From assembly GCA_964417825.1 (NCBI GenBank), contig CAYQJC010000014.1, positions 1-15,523 on the forward strand: 15,523 bases of DNA, read 5' to 3'. A program made the translations under genes and the position numbers. Positions 1 to 6,882 of the stretch are shown here, piece after piece (the stretch's first letter is position 1; each line of letters begins with the position of its first letter). The notes below the pieces were generated by a model. The model was not told the DNA's origin. It did no database searches and was given only the letters and a program-made list of their open reading frames with translations. This DNA is from CAYQJC01 sp964417825 (GTDB lineage Bacteria; Patescibacteriota; Minisyncoccia; Minisyncoccales; CG1-02-41-26).

Positions 1-1833
1 ATTGTAGCTGAAGACAAAGATTTCTATGAGCATCGGGGAATAGATTTGTCAGCAATCTTCCGAGCTATTCTCTATGATTTAAAGATTGGCAAGCCAGTCC
101 AAGGAGGCTCCACTATCACCCAGCAATTAATTCGTTCTTATTTTTTAACCAGAAAGAAAACTCTCCAAAGAAAGACCAGGGAAATTATTCTCACTCTAGA
201 ACTCGAAAGGAGATACTCAAAAGACCAAATTTTGGAATGGTATTTAAATTTAATTCCTTTCGGCTCAAATCTCTACGGGGTAGAAGCTGCTTCTCAAGGC
301 TTCTTTGGAAAACATGTGAAAGAGTTATCTTTAGCTGAAAGTGCCACTTTGGCTGCTTTAATTAGAAGGCCCTCTGCTCTCTCTCCCTATGGTCCAAACA
401 AAGATAAACTTCTCCAGATAAAGGACTATATTTTGGAAAGAATGAATAAATTGGGTTATATCTCTCAGGAACAATTACTTAAAGCAAAACAAGAAGAGCT
501 AAAATTTCAACCAGATATTTCTCCTATTAAAGCTCCCCATTTTGCAATTTATGTAAAAAATTATTTGGAGAAGAAATATGGGAAAGAATATCTCCAAAGA
601 GCTGGTTTAAGAGTTTATACTACCTTAGATTTCGACTTACAAAAAAAAGCAGAATCTATAATCCAGGAAAAGCTTGCTTACTTCAAAATCTACAATGCTC
701 ATAATGCAGCTTTAGTTAGTATAAATCCCAAAACTGGTGAGGTTTTAGCTATGGTTGGTTCAAAGAATTGGTATGCAACTTCCTCAGAGGGCTGTAATCC
801 AAAAACTCAAAAATGTAAATTTGACCCCAAGGTCAATGTTTGTCTAAGCTCTCGCCAACCAGGTTCTGCTTTTAAACCCTTTGCTTATGCGCGAGCTTTT
901 GAGAAAGGATTTACCCCAAAAACTGCAGTTTGGGATGTTCCTACTGAATTTAATCCCAATTGCTCTCCAGATGGTACTCAATTTAGGGATAAATATGGAT
1001 TAAAATGTTATCATCCCCAAAATTATGATGGCAGATTTTTGGGCCAAGTAACCTTAAGAGAAGCTTTAGCTCAATCTCGGAACCTCCCTTCAGTAAAAGT
1101 CCTTTATTTGGCCGGTCTCTCAGAAACATTGGAACTGGCTAGAAAGTTTGGGATAACTACCTTAGAAAACGGAGGAAAATACGGGCTCTCGTTGGTGTTA
1201 GGCGGGGGAGAAGTTAAGCTTTTGGAAATGGTCTCTGCTTATGGAGTTTTTGCTAATGATGGAGATAAACTTCCCTTAAATTTCATTAAAAGGGTTGAAG
1301 GCCCGAAAGGGGAAATCTTAGAGATCACCAAACCGACTCCTTTGAGAATTATTTCTTCTCAAATTGCCAGAGAAATAAATGATATCTTAGCTGATAATCA
1401 AGCTCGAGCCCCGATGTTCGGCTGGCATTCTCCCTTGTATATCGAGGGGTATCAGGTAGCAGCTAAAACCGGAACTACTCAAAAATATAACGACGCTTGG
1501 ACTATTGGCTATACTCCTTCTTTGGTAACTGGAGTTTGGGTTGGCAATAACGACAACTCTCCGATGCTAAAACCTGGAGTCAGCTTAGCAGGCCCTATTT
1601 GGCACGATTTTATGGTAGAAGCTCTTAAGAAATTCGAAAAAGAAGAATTTAAAAAACCCAAAATAGCACCTTCAAGCAAGCCCGTTTTGAATGGGATCTT
1701 TCCTGAAACTCATTGTCTTTTACATTTTGTAAATAAAAACAACCCTCAGAACGAGGGTAATTCTCAAGACGATATCCAATATAGAAACTGGGAGTGGGCA
1801 GTTCAGCACTGGTTTCAAAAAAGAAAATTTTAA
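1..1833 (+). CDS. Class A penicillin-binding protein (PBP1A type), 5'-truncated
   Basis: Bifunctional peptidoglycan synthase: an N-terminal GT51 glycosyltransferase polymerises lipid II and a C-terminal transpeptidase cross-links stem peptides outside the membrane. The frame is open from base 1, and residues 1-15 already carry glycosyltransferase motif 1 (AEDKDFYEHRG, catalytic Glu at residue 4). The TTG at 46 is therefore internal, and the true start with the cytoplasmic/TM anchor lies outside the window. Counting from base 1, GGSTITQQ is at 35-42, the KTRE...SKDQILEWYLN block at about 58-83, the transpeptidase SxxK (SAFK) at 289-292, SRN at 359-361 and KTG at 489-491, so all three penicillin-binding motifs are intact. 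The last ~70 residues are a polar, Asn/Lys-rich tail. It converges on dnaN, sharing the last 4 bases (TTAA). 610 residues are visible. Family assignment is very secure; the exact paralogue (PBP1A or PBP2-like class A) is not. Confidence 0.96.
   Translation: MVAEDKDFYEHRGIDLSAIFRAILYDLKIGKPVQGGSTITQQLIRSYFLTRKKTLQRKTREIILTLELERRYSKDQILEWYLNLIPFGSNLYGVEAASQGFFGKHVKELSLAESATLAALIRRPSALSPYGPNKDKLLQIKDYILERMNKLGYISQEQLLKAKQEELKFQPDISPIKAPHFAIYVKNYLEKKYGKEYLQRAGLRVYTTLDFDLQKKAESIIQEKLAYFKIYNAHNAALVSINPKTGEVLAMVGSKNWYATSSEGCNPKTQKCKFDPKVNVCLSSRQPGSAFKPFAYARAFEKGFTPKTAVWDVPTEFNPNCSPDGTQFRDKYGLKCYHPQNYDGRFLGQVTLREALAQSRNLPSVKVLYLAGLSETLELARKFGITTLENGGKYGLSLVLGGGEVKLLEMVSAYGVFANDGDKLPLNFIKRVEGPKGEILEITKPTPLRIISSQIAREINDILADNQARAPMFGWHSPLYIEGYQVAAKTGTTQKYNDAWTIGYTPSLVTGVWVGNNDNSPMLKPGVSLAGPIWHDFMVEALKKFEKEEFKKPKIAPSSKPVLNGIFPETHCLLHFVNKNNPQNEGNSQDDIQYRNWEWAVQHWFQKRKF
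1731..1758 (-). terminator. Probable intrinsic terminator of the dnaA-dnaN transcript
   Basis: Read on the minus strand, a perfect 6-bp stem ACCCTC/GAGGGT with a 5-base loop (GTTCT) is followed directly by TGTTTTTATTT. It lies about 70 bases past the dnaN stop and inside the 3' coding end of the convergent PBP gene. The opposite strand has no T-run at this point, so it should act only on minus-strand transcripts. The short stem makes its strength uncertain. Confidence 0.6.
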
Positions 1834-2954
1834 CTTGCTTTTATTGGCATTAGGATATAAAGATAACTCTGATCGCCAACTGGCCTCAAAACACCAGGTC
1901 CTTCTTCCCCACTAAGTTCAAAGATTACCTCAGAGCTTTTGATGTTATTTAGTCCTTCTAATAAAAATCGATAATTGAAAGCAACCTCAAATTGTTCTCC
2001 TTCTATTTTGGCATACAGATAAGATTCATTTATCCCAGTTTCAGGGCTCTGAGAAAATATTTTCAATTTACCCTCTTTAACTAAAGGGGTTATTTTAACT
2101 TCTAAAATCTTGCCGCTAAAAAGACCTGCTTCTTTTATTTGATTTTGGAAATTCTCTTTATCAATTTGGAATCTAGTCGTGAATTTCTTTGGGATTATCT
2201 CTTGGTAATTTGGGTATTCACCCTCAATCAATCTTGAGAGAATATTTATTTGGGGATGAGAGGTTTCCTCCATTAAAAATTCGAACAAAACTTGGTTTGG
2301 ACTAGGATAACAAGTTACCTTTCCTTCTTTCTGAGTCAAGATATTTAGTAATTCTTTTCCTGCTTCTTGAGGTAAAATAAAAGAACTTTCTTTTTTTACT
2401 TCCTCGTCTAGTTCAATTGTTTTTTCACCCAATCTAAAACTATCGGTCCCTACTATAACTAATTTCTTTTTCTTGAATAAAAAATATAGACCACTAATTT
2501 CTGGTCTTACCTGAGAAGCTGTTGGTATCTCTACCACCTGACTTAAACCATCGGCTAATTTCTTACTATTTAATGTGAAAACAACCTCTTTACTAACTTT
2601 GGGAATTATAGGAAATTCCTCAGGATCTTGACCATGTATTTGGCTAATTTGATTTTCACTTTTTAAGAGTAAATTTTTTCCTTTCTCTTCTAAAGTAATT
2701 TTTTCTCCTCTTAATAAACTAACTAAATTTGCTAAAAAGTTAGCTGGGACAATTACCTTACCTTGTTTTTCTACTTTTGCTAAAATCCAATAACGCAGTG
2801 TTGTTTCTAAATTAGTGGTAGTTAACTCCAAAAAGTTACCTGTTGTTTGAAGAAGAATGTTTTTCAATACAGGTAAAGAGGTAGTTTTTTTTACAATGCG
2901 CTCACAACAAAGAACTGCCTCTTTTAATTTAGATGTTAAAACTTCAATCTTCAT
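1830..2954 (-). CDS. dnaN: DNA polymerase III subunit beta (sliding clamp)
   Basis: Ring-shaped processivity clamp that tethers the replicative polymerase to DNA and recruits other replication and repair proteins. The 374-residue length is normal for the family. The N-terminus MKIEVLTSKLKEAV, the mid-protein ISGLYF and GTDSFRLG stretches, and the C-terminal YLYILMPI end match the three-domain beta-clamp pattern. The C-terminal MPI strand is part of the hydrophobic partner-binding groove. The ATG at 2952-2954 is the only sensible start, preceded by an A-rich leader without a Shine-Dalgarno site. It lies downstream of dnaA on the same strand, 248 bases away, with a strong sigma70-like promoter in the gap, so it is probably transcribed both from its own promoter and by readthrough from dnaA. 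Its stop overlaps the stop of the convergent PBP gene by 4 bases. Confidence 0.97.
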   Translation of the reverse strand: MKIEVLTSKLKEAVLCCERIVKKTTSLPVLKNILLQTTGNFLELTTTNLETTLRYWILAKVEKQGKVIVPANFLANLVSLLRGEKITLEEKGKNLLLKSENQISQIHGQDPEEFPIIPKVSKEVVFTLNSKKLADGLSQVVEIPTASQVRPEISGLYFLFKKKKLVIVGTDSFRLGEKTIELDEEVKKESSFILPQEAGKELLNILTQKEGKVTCYPSPNQVLFEFLMEETSHPQINILSRLIEGEYPNYQEIIPKKFTTRFQIDKENFQNQIKEAGLFSGKILEVKITPLVKEGKLKIFSQSPETGINESYLYAKIEGEQFEVAFNYRFLLEGLNNIKSSEVIFELSGEEGPGVLRPVGDQSYLYILMPIKAS

Positions 2955-3202
2955 TTTTTTATAATTAGTTTTTTAAATCTTTAACTATTTTATTGTACGA
3001 TAGTTGAGTTATAATTTCAATGGGGAAAAGGTTAAAGATATGGTATCTAGTTTAGGTAAATTTAATCTTCAGATTCTTGAGAATGTCTGAAAAATTTTTG
3101 GATAAAGGTAGGATAAAAAGAAAAGAAATATCTTTGAAGAAAACGAGTTGTTTTTTTTCTGGAAAATAATCAACTGGTTTTTCACATTTTCTAGACAGGT
3201 TA
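2955..3202. other. dnaA-dnaN intergenic region, possible part of oriC
   Basis: There is no gene in these 248 bases. The dnaN-proximal third is strongly A/T-rich and holds the dnaN promoter. Further in are an imperfect hairpin at 3068-3091 (TTCAG/CTGAA outer arms, ATTC/GAAT inner arms) and two GGATAA hexamers with an 11-base period at 3100-3105 and 3111-3116. On the minus strand the first reads TTATCCAAA (3097-3105), one mismatch from the DnaA box TTATCCACA. TTTTTCACA at 3178-3186 is a weaker match. No perfect DnaA box was found. The combination of A/T-rich DNA, box-like repeats and location next to dnaA and dnaN is compatible with an origin component, but this is inference. Confidence 0.4.
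2992..3020 (-). promoter_or_regulatory. dnaN promoter
   Basis: On the minus strand TTGAAA (-35) is separated by exactly 17 bases from TACAAT (-10, five of six consensus positions). Transcription would begin about 30 bases before the dnaN ATG. A 6-bp inverted repeat, AACTAT/ATAGTT (2983-2988 and 3000-3005), brackets the -10 element, so a repressor or DnaA-type regulator could act here. Confidence 0.72.
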
Positions 3203-4582
3203 TCAGGAAGAATTATTATTGTAAAGGCGCTGTTTTATCAGGGTAATTTCGGTTAACAAATTATCATCTTCTTCTAATTGTTTTGCTATTTTTTCGTAAG
3301 CATAGATTGCAGTTGTGTGATCTTTTCCTTGGAACCTTCGGCCAATTGCTGGGTAAGATTCTTTAAGCTCCTCGCGAAGTAAATACATAGCAATTTGTCT
3401 TGGTTTAACAATTTCTTTTCTCCGGGTCGGCAAAAGAAGATCTTTTTCAGAGAGGTCATAAAAAGCGGAAACGATTCTCAAAATTTGTTTAAAACTAGTT
3501 GATTTCTTAGGAGAGAGAACTAGGTTTCTCAATAGTTTTTTTGCCACTTCAAAATCTGGCTCTTTTTGATTTATTTTCTGATAAATAGCTAAGCGGTTCA
3601 AAGCTCCTTCCATTTCTCTAATATTTCTTTGAATGTTGGTGGCAATGTATTCTAAAATATCTTGGTTTAAATTAATGTTTCTTTCTTCACATTTAGCTTT
3701 TAAAATAGCCACTCTAGTTTCAAAATCAGGAACTCCAATATCAGCTATCATCCCACCTTCAAATCTGGATTTTAATCTTTCCTCAAGAGCAGGAATAGCA
3801 TTTGGGGGGCGGTCAGAAGAGAGTATTATTTGTTTTTGGGCTTGGTAAAAAGAGTTGAAAATATGGAAAAATTCCTCTTGGGTTTTTTCTTTACCAGCAA
3901 AGAACTGGACATCATCCATAATTAAAATATCTATTTTCCGTAATTCTTTCTTAAACTCTTCAATTTTGTGGTTCCTGATCGATTCAACTATCCCCGAAAT
4001 AAAAGTTTCAGAGGGGGTGTATTTAACTCTTTTATTAGGGAATAAATTAACTATACGATTTCCAGTTGCTTGAAGAAGATGAGTTTTGCCCAGACCCACT
4101 CCTCCATAAATAAAGAGGGGATTATAGGTTGTTCCCGGATTTTCTGAGATTGCCCAGGCAGCTGCATGGGCTAGTTCATTGAAGCCTCCAACAACGAAAT
4201 TCTCAAAAGTATAGCGCGGATTAAGGTTGGTTTTTTGGTCTATTTTAAATTCAACAAACTGAAGTTGAGAATTGTTGATAATTTCTTTTTTTTGAGGAGC
4301 TCTCTTTCTTTTGATTAGTTGAGGGGCCTCGGATTTAACAACGAACTCAATCATTCGAATATTTTTATCTAGGGAACGTAGAATTTTTAAAATAAGAGAG
4401 TGGTATTTATTGCTAAGCCATTCTTTCGAGAAAGAGTTAGGGACAGAAATTAGAACCTTTCCATTTTGATTAGAAATAATCTCAGTATTGCGGAACCAGG
4501 TAGCAAAGTTTGCCCTCGAAACAGCGAACTGAACTTGAGCTAGAACCGATTGCCATAAATCCTTGTTGTCTTTACTGTTCAT
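3203..4582 (-). CDS. dnaA: Chromosomal replication initiator protein DnaA
   Basis: AAA+ ATPase that binds 9-bp boxes at oriC, oligomerises and melts the duplex to start replication. Its 459 residues show the full architecture. Domain I (about 1-85, LWQSVLAQVQ...ATWF) serves helicase loading and self-interaction, and a short lysine-rich linker follows at ~86-118. The AAA+ domain has Walker A GGVGLGKTH (160-168), Walker B DILIMDD (218-224), sensor 1 ILSSDRPP (253-260) and the RNIREMEGALNRL sensor 2 helix (319-331). Domain IV has the helix-turn-helix signature around 411-431, including GKDHTTAIYA. The intact DHTT core suggests it recognises near-standard DnaA boxes. The start is the ATG at 4580-4582, with no Shine-Dalgarno site. 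It is divergent from rpmH and upstream of dnaN, as in most bacteria. Confidence 0.98.
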   Translation of the reverse strand: MNSKDNKDLWQSVLAQVQFAVSRANFATWFRNTEIISNQNGKVLISVPNSFSKEWLSNKYHSLILKILRSLDKNIRMIEFVVKSEAPQLIKRKRAPQKKEIINNSQLQFVEFKIDQKTNLNPRYTFENFVVGGFNELAHAAAWAISENPGTTYNPLFIYGGVGLGKTHLLQATGNRIVNLFPNKRVKYTPSETFISGIVESIRNHKIEEFKKELRKIDILIMDDVQFFAGKEKTQEEFFHIFNSFYQAQKQIILSSDRPPNAIPALEERLKSRFEGGMIADIGVPDFETRVAILKAKCEERNINLNQDILEYIATNIQRNIREMEGALNRLAIYQKINQKEPDFEVAKKLLRNLVLSPKKSTSFKQILRIVSAFYDLSEKDLLLPTRRKEIVKPRQIAMYLLREELKESYPAIGRRFQGKDHTTAIYAYEKIAKQLEEDDNLLTEITLIKQRLYNNNSS

Positions 4583-4633
4583 AGGATTTAAATTACAAAA
4601 TGGACATTGATTTTATATTGTCTCTTTTATTTA

Positions 4634-4662
4634 AGAATAACGCAAATAGCTTGAAAAATCAA
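4634..4662 (-). promoter_or_regulatory. Candidate dnaA promoter
   Basis: On the minus strand TTGATT (-35) and TATTCT (-10) are separated by 17 bases, giving a leader of about 45 bases to the dnaA ATG. The -10 matches 4 of 6 consensus positions. The adjacent hairpin and DnaA-box-like sites lie just upstream, where autoregulation by DnaA would be expected. Confidence 0.5.
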
Positions 4663-4670
4663 CAAAATTT

Positions 4671-4717
4671 CAGTTTTTGTTTAAAAACTGTGAGTAATTT
4701 GTGTAAAATGTGGAGAA
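4671..4717. other. Hairpin plus DnaA-box-like cluster, oriC candidate
   Basis: A perfect 8-bp inverted repeat (CAGTTTTT, loop GTTT, AAAAACTG; 4671-4690) runs into three head-to-tail 9-mers: TGTGAGTAA (4689-4697), TGTGTAAAA (4700-4708) and TGTGGAGAA (4709-4717). Against TGTGGATAA, the complement of the DnaA box, they have two, two and one mismatches, and all face the same way. The block sits between the divergent dnaA and rpmH promoters, a common oriC or dnaA-autoregulation location. None is a perfect box, so the origin call is tentative. Confidence 0.42.
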
Positions 4718-4724
4718 ATAGCTC

Positions 4725-4753
4725 TTGACCAAAGAATTTTGAAGAATTATATT
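4725..4753 (+). promoter_or_regulatory. Promoter of the rpmH-rnpA-yidD-yidC-khpB operon
   Basis: TTGACC (-35, five of six) and TATATT (-10, five of six) are separated by 17 bases. The predicted start is near 4760, leaving a leader of about 18 bases before the rpmH ATG at 4778. The leader contains AAGG at 4771-4774, only 3 bases from the ATG and so a poor ribosome binding site. It is among the best sigma70-like promoters in the window. Confidence 0.75.
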
Positions 4754-4777
4754 AGAGACATAAGAAGATTAAGGATT

Positions 4778-4912
4778 ATGAAAAGAACTTACCAACCCAA
4801 AAAAAAGAAGAGGAAAAGAACTCATGGTTTTTTAAAAAGACAAAGGACTAAGTCGGGGAGGAAAATAATTTTAAGACGACGAAAGAAAAAAAGGAAAAGA
4901 TTAACTGTTTAA
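4778..4912 (+). CDS. rpmH: 50S ribosomal protein L34
   Basis: Very basic 44-residue protein of the large ribosomal subunit. It begins MKRTYQP and ends RKRLTV, the invariant ends of bacterial L34, with THGF at 15-18 and SGRK at 26-29 as further family anchors. The usual length is 44-46 residues, so it is complete. It is the first gene of the plus-strand cluster, under the promoter at 4725-4753. The stop codon is separated by a single base from the rnpA start, implying translational coupling. Its location beside dnaA is the textbook bacterial arrangement. Confidence 0.97.
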   Translation: MKRTYQPKKKKRKRTHGFLKRQRTKSGRKIILRRRKKKRKRLTV

Positions 4913-4913
4913 A

Positions 4914-5261
4914 ATGTTACCAAGGGCTAATCGATTAAAAAGAATCAAAGATTTTCAAGTGGTGTTAAAAATGGGGAAAGGAAGGAAAGAGGATTTTTTA
5001 ATTTTAAAATACTTAAAAAATAAATTGTCGATTAATCGGGTGGGTTTCATCGTCAGTCAAAAAGTTGCTAAAAAAGCAACACAGAGAAATAAAATTAAAA
5101 GAAGATTAAGAGAGGTAGTAAGAAAAAACTTAAACCGGTTAACTCCTGGCTACGATATGATTTTTATTGCTCAAAAAGGAAGTGAAGAAAAAAAATTTAG
5201 TGAATTAGAAGAAAAAGTTGAGCAACTCTTAAAAAAAACTAAAATTTTAAAAAATGATTAA
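4914..5261 (+). CDS. rnpA: Ribonuclease P protein component
   Basis: Protein cofactor of RNase P. It helps the catalytic RNA bind precursor tRNA and remove the 5' leader. The 115-residue length and basic composition fit the family. The N-terminal LPRANRLKR...DF block and the diagnostic RNR motif region RNKIKRRLRE (58-67) are present, and a GYDMIFIAQKG strand follows at ~79-89, matching the usual 'G.D.V.i.r' segment. It begins one base after the rpmH stop, and its last 8 bases overlap the start of yidD, so the three genes are probably translated in a coupled fashion. No Shine-Dalgarno site is visible at its own start. Confidence 0.95.
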   Translation: MLPRANRLKRIKDFQVVLKMGKGRKEDFLILKYLKNKLSINRVGFIVSQKVAKKATQRNKIKRRLREVVRKNLNRLTPGYDMIFIAQKGSEEKKFSELEEKVEQLLKKTKILKND

Positions 5262-5463
5262 AAAATTAATTTTAAAGTCCATTCAGTTTTACCAGAAGTT
5301 TATTTCTCCTCAATTAGGAAGACATTGCCGTTTTTTTCCTTCCTGCTCAGAATACAGCTTAAGGGCAATAAGAAAATACGGAGTAATTAAAGGAGGATTG
5401 CTTTCTTTCTGGAGATTACTAAGATGTAACCCTTTTTGCAAAGGAGGAGTAGATATTCCTTAG
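5254..5463 (+). CDS. yidD: Membrane protein insertion efficiency factor YidD
   Basis: Small membrane-associated protein (69 residues) thought to assist YidC-dependent insertion of inner-membrane proteins. The hallmark HCRFFPSCSEY is at 24-34, followed by AIRKYGVIKGGLLSFWRLLRCNPF and a shortened GGVDIP end in place of the usual GGYDPVP. Four cysteines (25, 31, 58, 62) are at the conserved positions. The N-terminal amphipathic segment IKKLILKSIQFYQKFISP is typical. It overlaps rnpA by 8 bases and precedes yidC by 21 bases. Confidence 0.94.
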   Translation: MIKKLILKSIQFYQKFISPQLGRHCRFFPSCSEYSLRAIRKYGVIKGGLLSFWRLLRCNPFCKGGVDIP

Positions 5464-5484
5464 AAATCTTCACTTTAATTTTAA

Positions 5485-6222
5485 ATGAGTGCTTTAATAC
5501 AATTTTTTAACTTAATATTATATCAACCGTTACTGAATGCTTTAATTTTGCTTTATAATTATTTACCCGGACATGATTTTGGGATAGCGGTTATTGTTCT
5601 GACAGTAATTATTCGTTTGATTCTACATCCTTCTTCGGTGAAAGCAATTAAATCACAGAAAGCCTTAAGTGCTTTACAGCCAAAACTTAAAGAAATCCAA
5701 AAGAAATTTAAAAATGATCGAGAAAAACTGGCTCGAGCAACGATGGAGCTTTATCAAAAAGAAAAAATTAGTCCTTTTTCAGGATGTTTGCCTCTTCTCT
5801 TCCAATTACCAATCTTAATAGCTTTATATCGCGTCTTTTTTTTCCTAAAGGATTTTACTCCCCAAACCCTCCAAGAGTCTCTTTATAGTTTTGTTTCTTA
5901 CCCCGACGGAATAAATACCGTTTTTTTGGGAATAGTCGATTTGGCTAAACCAAATATCTTCTTGGCTATCTTAGCAGGTGTCTTTCAGTTTTTGCAGTCC
6001 AAAATTTCGATTGGGAAACAAGAAATGAAAAAAGGAGATTTTGCCAAAGCTATCCAATCACAGATGCTTTACTTTTTCCCAGTTTTTACGGTTTTTATTG
6101 TCTGGAAACTTGGCTCAATTATTGGGCTTTACTGGATTGTCTCAACCCTGTTTTCGATTGGGGAGCACTATCTGGTCAATTCAAAATTGGAAAACTCTTT
6201 CAGGAAAAAGGAAATAGGTTGA
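5485..6222 (+). CDS. yidC: Membrane protein insertase YidC/Oxa1 family
   Basis: Integral membrane insertase that helps helices enter the cytoplasmic membrane, alone or with SecYEG. This is the short form (245 residues) without the large periplasmic domain of proteobacterial YidC and without a lipobox. The conserved core is clear: the first core helix IAVIVLTVIIRLILHP carries the essential hydrophilic-groove arginine (R44). The cytoplasmic helical hairpin LQPKLKEIQKKFKNDREKLARATMELYQKEKISPF follows at ~64-98, then GCLPLLFQLPILIALYRV, and the last two helices are at ~186-230. The frame ends in TGA. It sits in the usual rpmH-rnpA-yidD-yidC-khpB order, 40 bases before khpB. Confidence 0.95.
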   Translation: MSALIQFFNLILYQPLLNALILLYNYLPGHDFGIAVIVLTVIIRLILHPSSVKAIKSQKALSALQPKLKEIQKKFKNDREKLARATMELYQKEKISPFSGCLPLLFQLPILIALYRVFFFLKDFTPQTLQESLYSFVSYPDGINTVFLGIVDLAKPNIFLAILAGVFQFLQSKISIGKQEMKKGDFAKAIQSQMLYFFPVFTVFIVWKLGSIIGLYWIVSTLFSIGEHYLVNSKLENSFRKKEIG

Positions 6223-6262
6223 ACTGGTTAAAAAGAAAAAATAAAAACAAAAGTGAAAAATA

Positions 6263-6718
6263 ATGAAAAATAAAGATAAAGAAGAAATAGAAAAAATTAT
6301 CAAAGAATTTTTCAATAAAATGGGATTTGAAGCAGAAATTGAAAGAAGCGAAGAAAAGGAAAGCACTTTTTCTTTAAACTTAAAAACCCCTGAACCCCAG
6401 ATGCTTATTGGTAGGGCTGGGGCAACTTTAATTGAAATTCAAAAAATTCTTGGCAAGATTTTACGGAAAAAAATTGGTCGAGCTCTTTTTTTAGACCTGG
6501 ACATAAACGGATACAAGAAAAACAAAATTGAATACTTGAAGGATTTAGCTCAAGCCACTGCCGATGAAGTTTCTTTAGAAAAAAAAGAAAAAGCTCTTCC
6601 CCCAATGCCTTCTTACGAAAGAAGAATAGTTCACCTGGCCTTAGCTAACAGAGAAGATGTCCAAACCCAAAGTCAAGGGGAAGAGCCAGAAAGAAGAGTA
6701 GTTATTAAACCAAAATAA
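6263..6718 (+). CDS. khpB: KhpB/Jag-type KH-R3H RNA-binding protein
   Basis: Probable RNA-binding regulator of the Jag/KhpB family, encoded next to yidC in many bacteria and in some linked to cell-envelope growth. Its 151 residues contain a KH-like domain (~35-85) with the loop IGRAGATL at 49-56 in place of the classic GxxG. A C-terminal R3H domain (~112-151) has the diagnostic Arg-x3-His as R120...H124 within SYERRIVH, ending in RRVVIKPK. The N-terminal Jag_N domain found in Firmicutes homologues is absent. The ATG at 6263 is the first start after an in-frame TGA at 6254. It is the last gene of the plus-strand cluster and converges on the exported-protein operon. Confidence 0.92.
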   Translation: MKNKDKEEIEKIIKEFFNKMGFEAEIERSEEKESTFSLNLKTPEPQMLIGRAGATLIEIQKILGKILRKKIGRALFLDLDINGYKKNKIEYLKDLAQATADEVSLEKKEKALPPMPSYERRIVHLALANREDVQTQSQGEEPERRVVIKPK

Positions 6719-6728
6719 ACCAAAATAA

Positions 6729-6766
6729 ATTCTACCATCGTGTGCGGTCGTCAACAATGGTAGAAT
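6729..6766. terminator. 10-bp hairpin in the convergent intergenic region
   Basis: Perfect inverted repeat ATTCTACCAT (6729-6738) and ATGGTAGAAT (6757-6766) around an 18-base, comparatively GC-rich loop. On the minus strand the stem is followed by TTATTTTGGTTTATTTTGG, so it best serves as terminator of the right-hand operon. On the plus strand it is not followed by a T-run. The flanking T-rich tract comes from a tandem 10-mer (AAACCAAAAT, 6707-6726) that spans the khpB stop codon. Confidence 0.5.
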
Positions 6767-6776
6767 CGGTTGCTGA

Positions 6777-6798
6777 GGGAGAATTATACTCTTTTTTT
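6777..6798 (+). terminator. Weak terminator for the rpmH-khpB operon
   Basis: GGGAG (6777-6781) can pair with CTCTT (6789-6793, including two G-U pairs) around a 7-base loop and runs into TTTTTTT (6792-6798). The stem is weak. The placement 60 bases after khpB and the T-run support it. Confidence 0.4.
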
Positions 6799-6810
6799 AT
6801 TTATATCTTT

Positions 6811-6882
6811 TTTTATTTTAACTCTAGATTTTATTTTAATTTTGGGATTTTATTTTATTTCTTGGATCTTAATTTATTTTAA
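6811..6882. repeat. A/T-rich TTTTATTTTAA-type repeats
   Basis: Four near-identical 10-11-mers, TTTTATTTTAA or one-base variants, start at 6811, 6829, 6848 and 6872. The spacing is roughly two helical turns (18, 19 and 24 bases). The last contains the stop codon of the minus-strand gene ending at 6874. It may be simple low-complexity DNA or a bent, protein-binding tract. Confidence 0.4.

Noticed and set aside
46..48. TTG as the start of the penicillin-binding protein
   Set aside because: The frame is open from base 1 and the 15 upstream codons encode the first glycosyltransferase motif with its catalytic Glu, so the gene begins outside the window.
6220..6222. Recoding of TGA (as glycine in Gracilibacteria-type genomes)
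   Set aside because: TGA serves as the natural stop of yidC at the expected protein length, and the conserved genes have no internal TGA.
6719..6873. Small RNA or tRNA gene in the convergent gap
   Set aside because: No cloverleaf or promoter could be drawn; the hairpins and T-runs are explained better as terminators.
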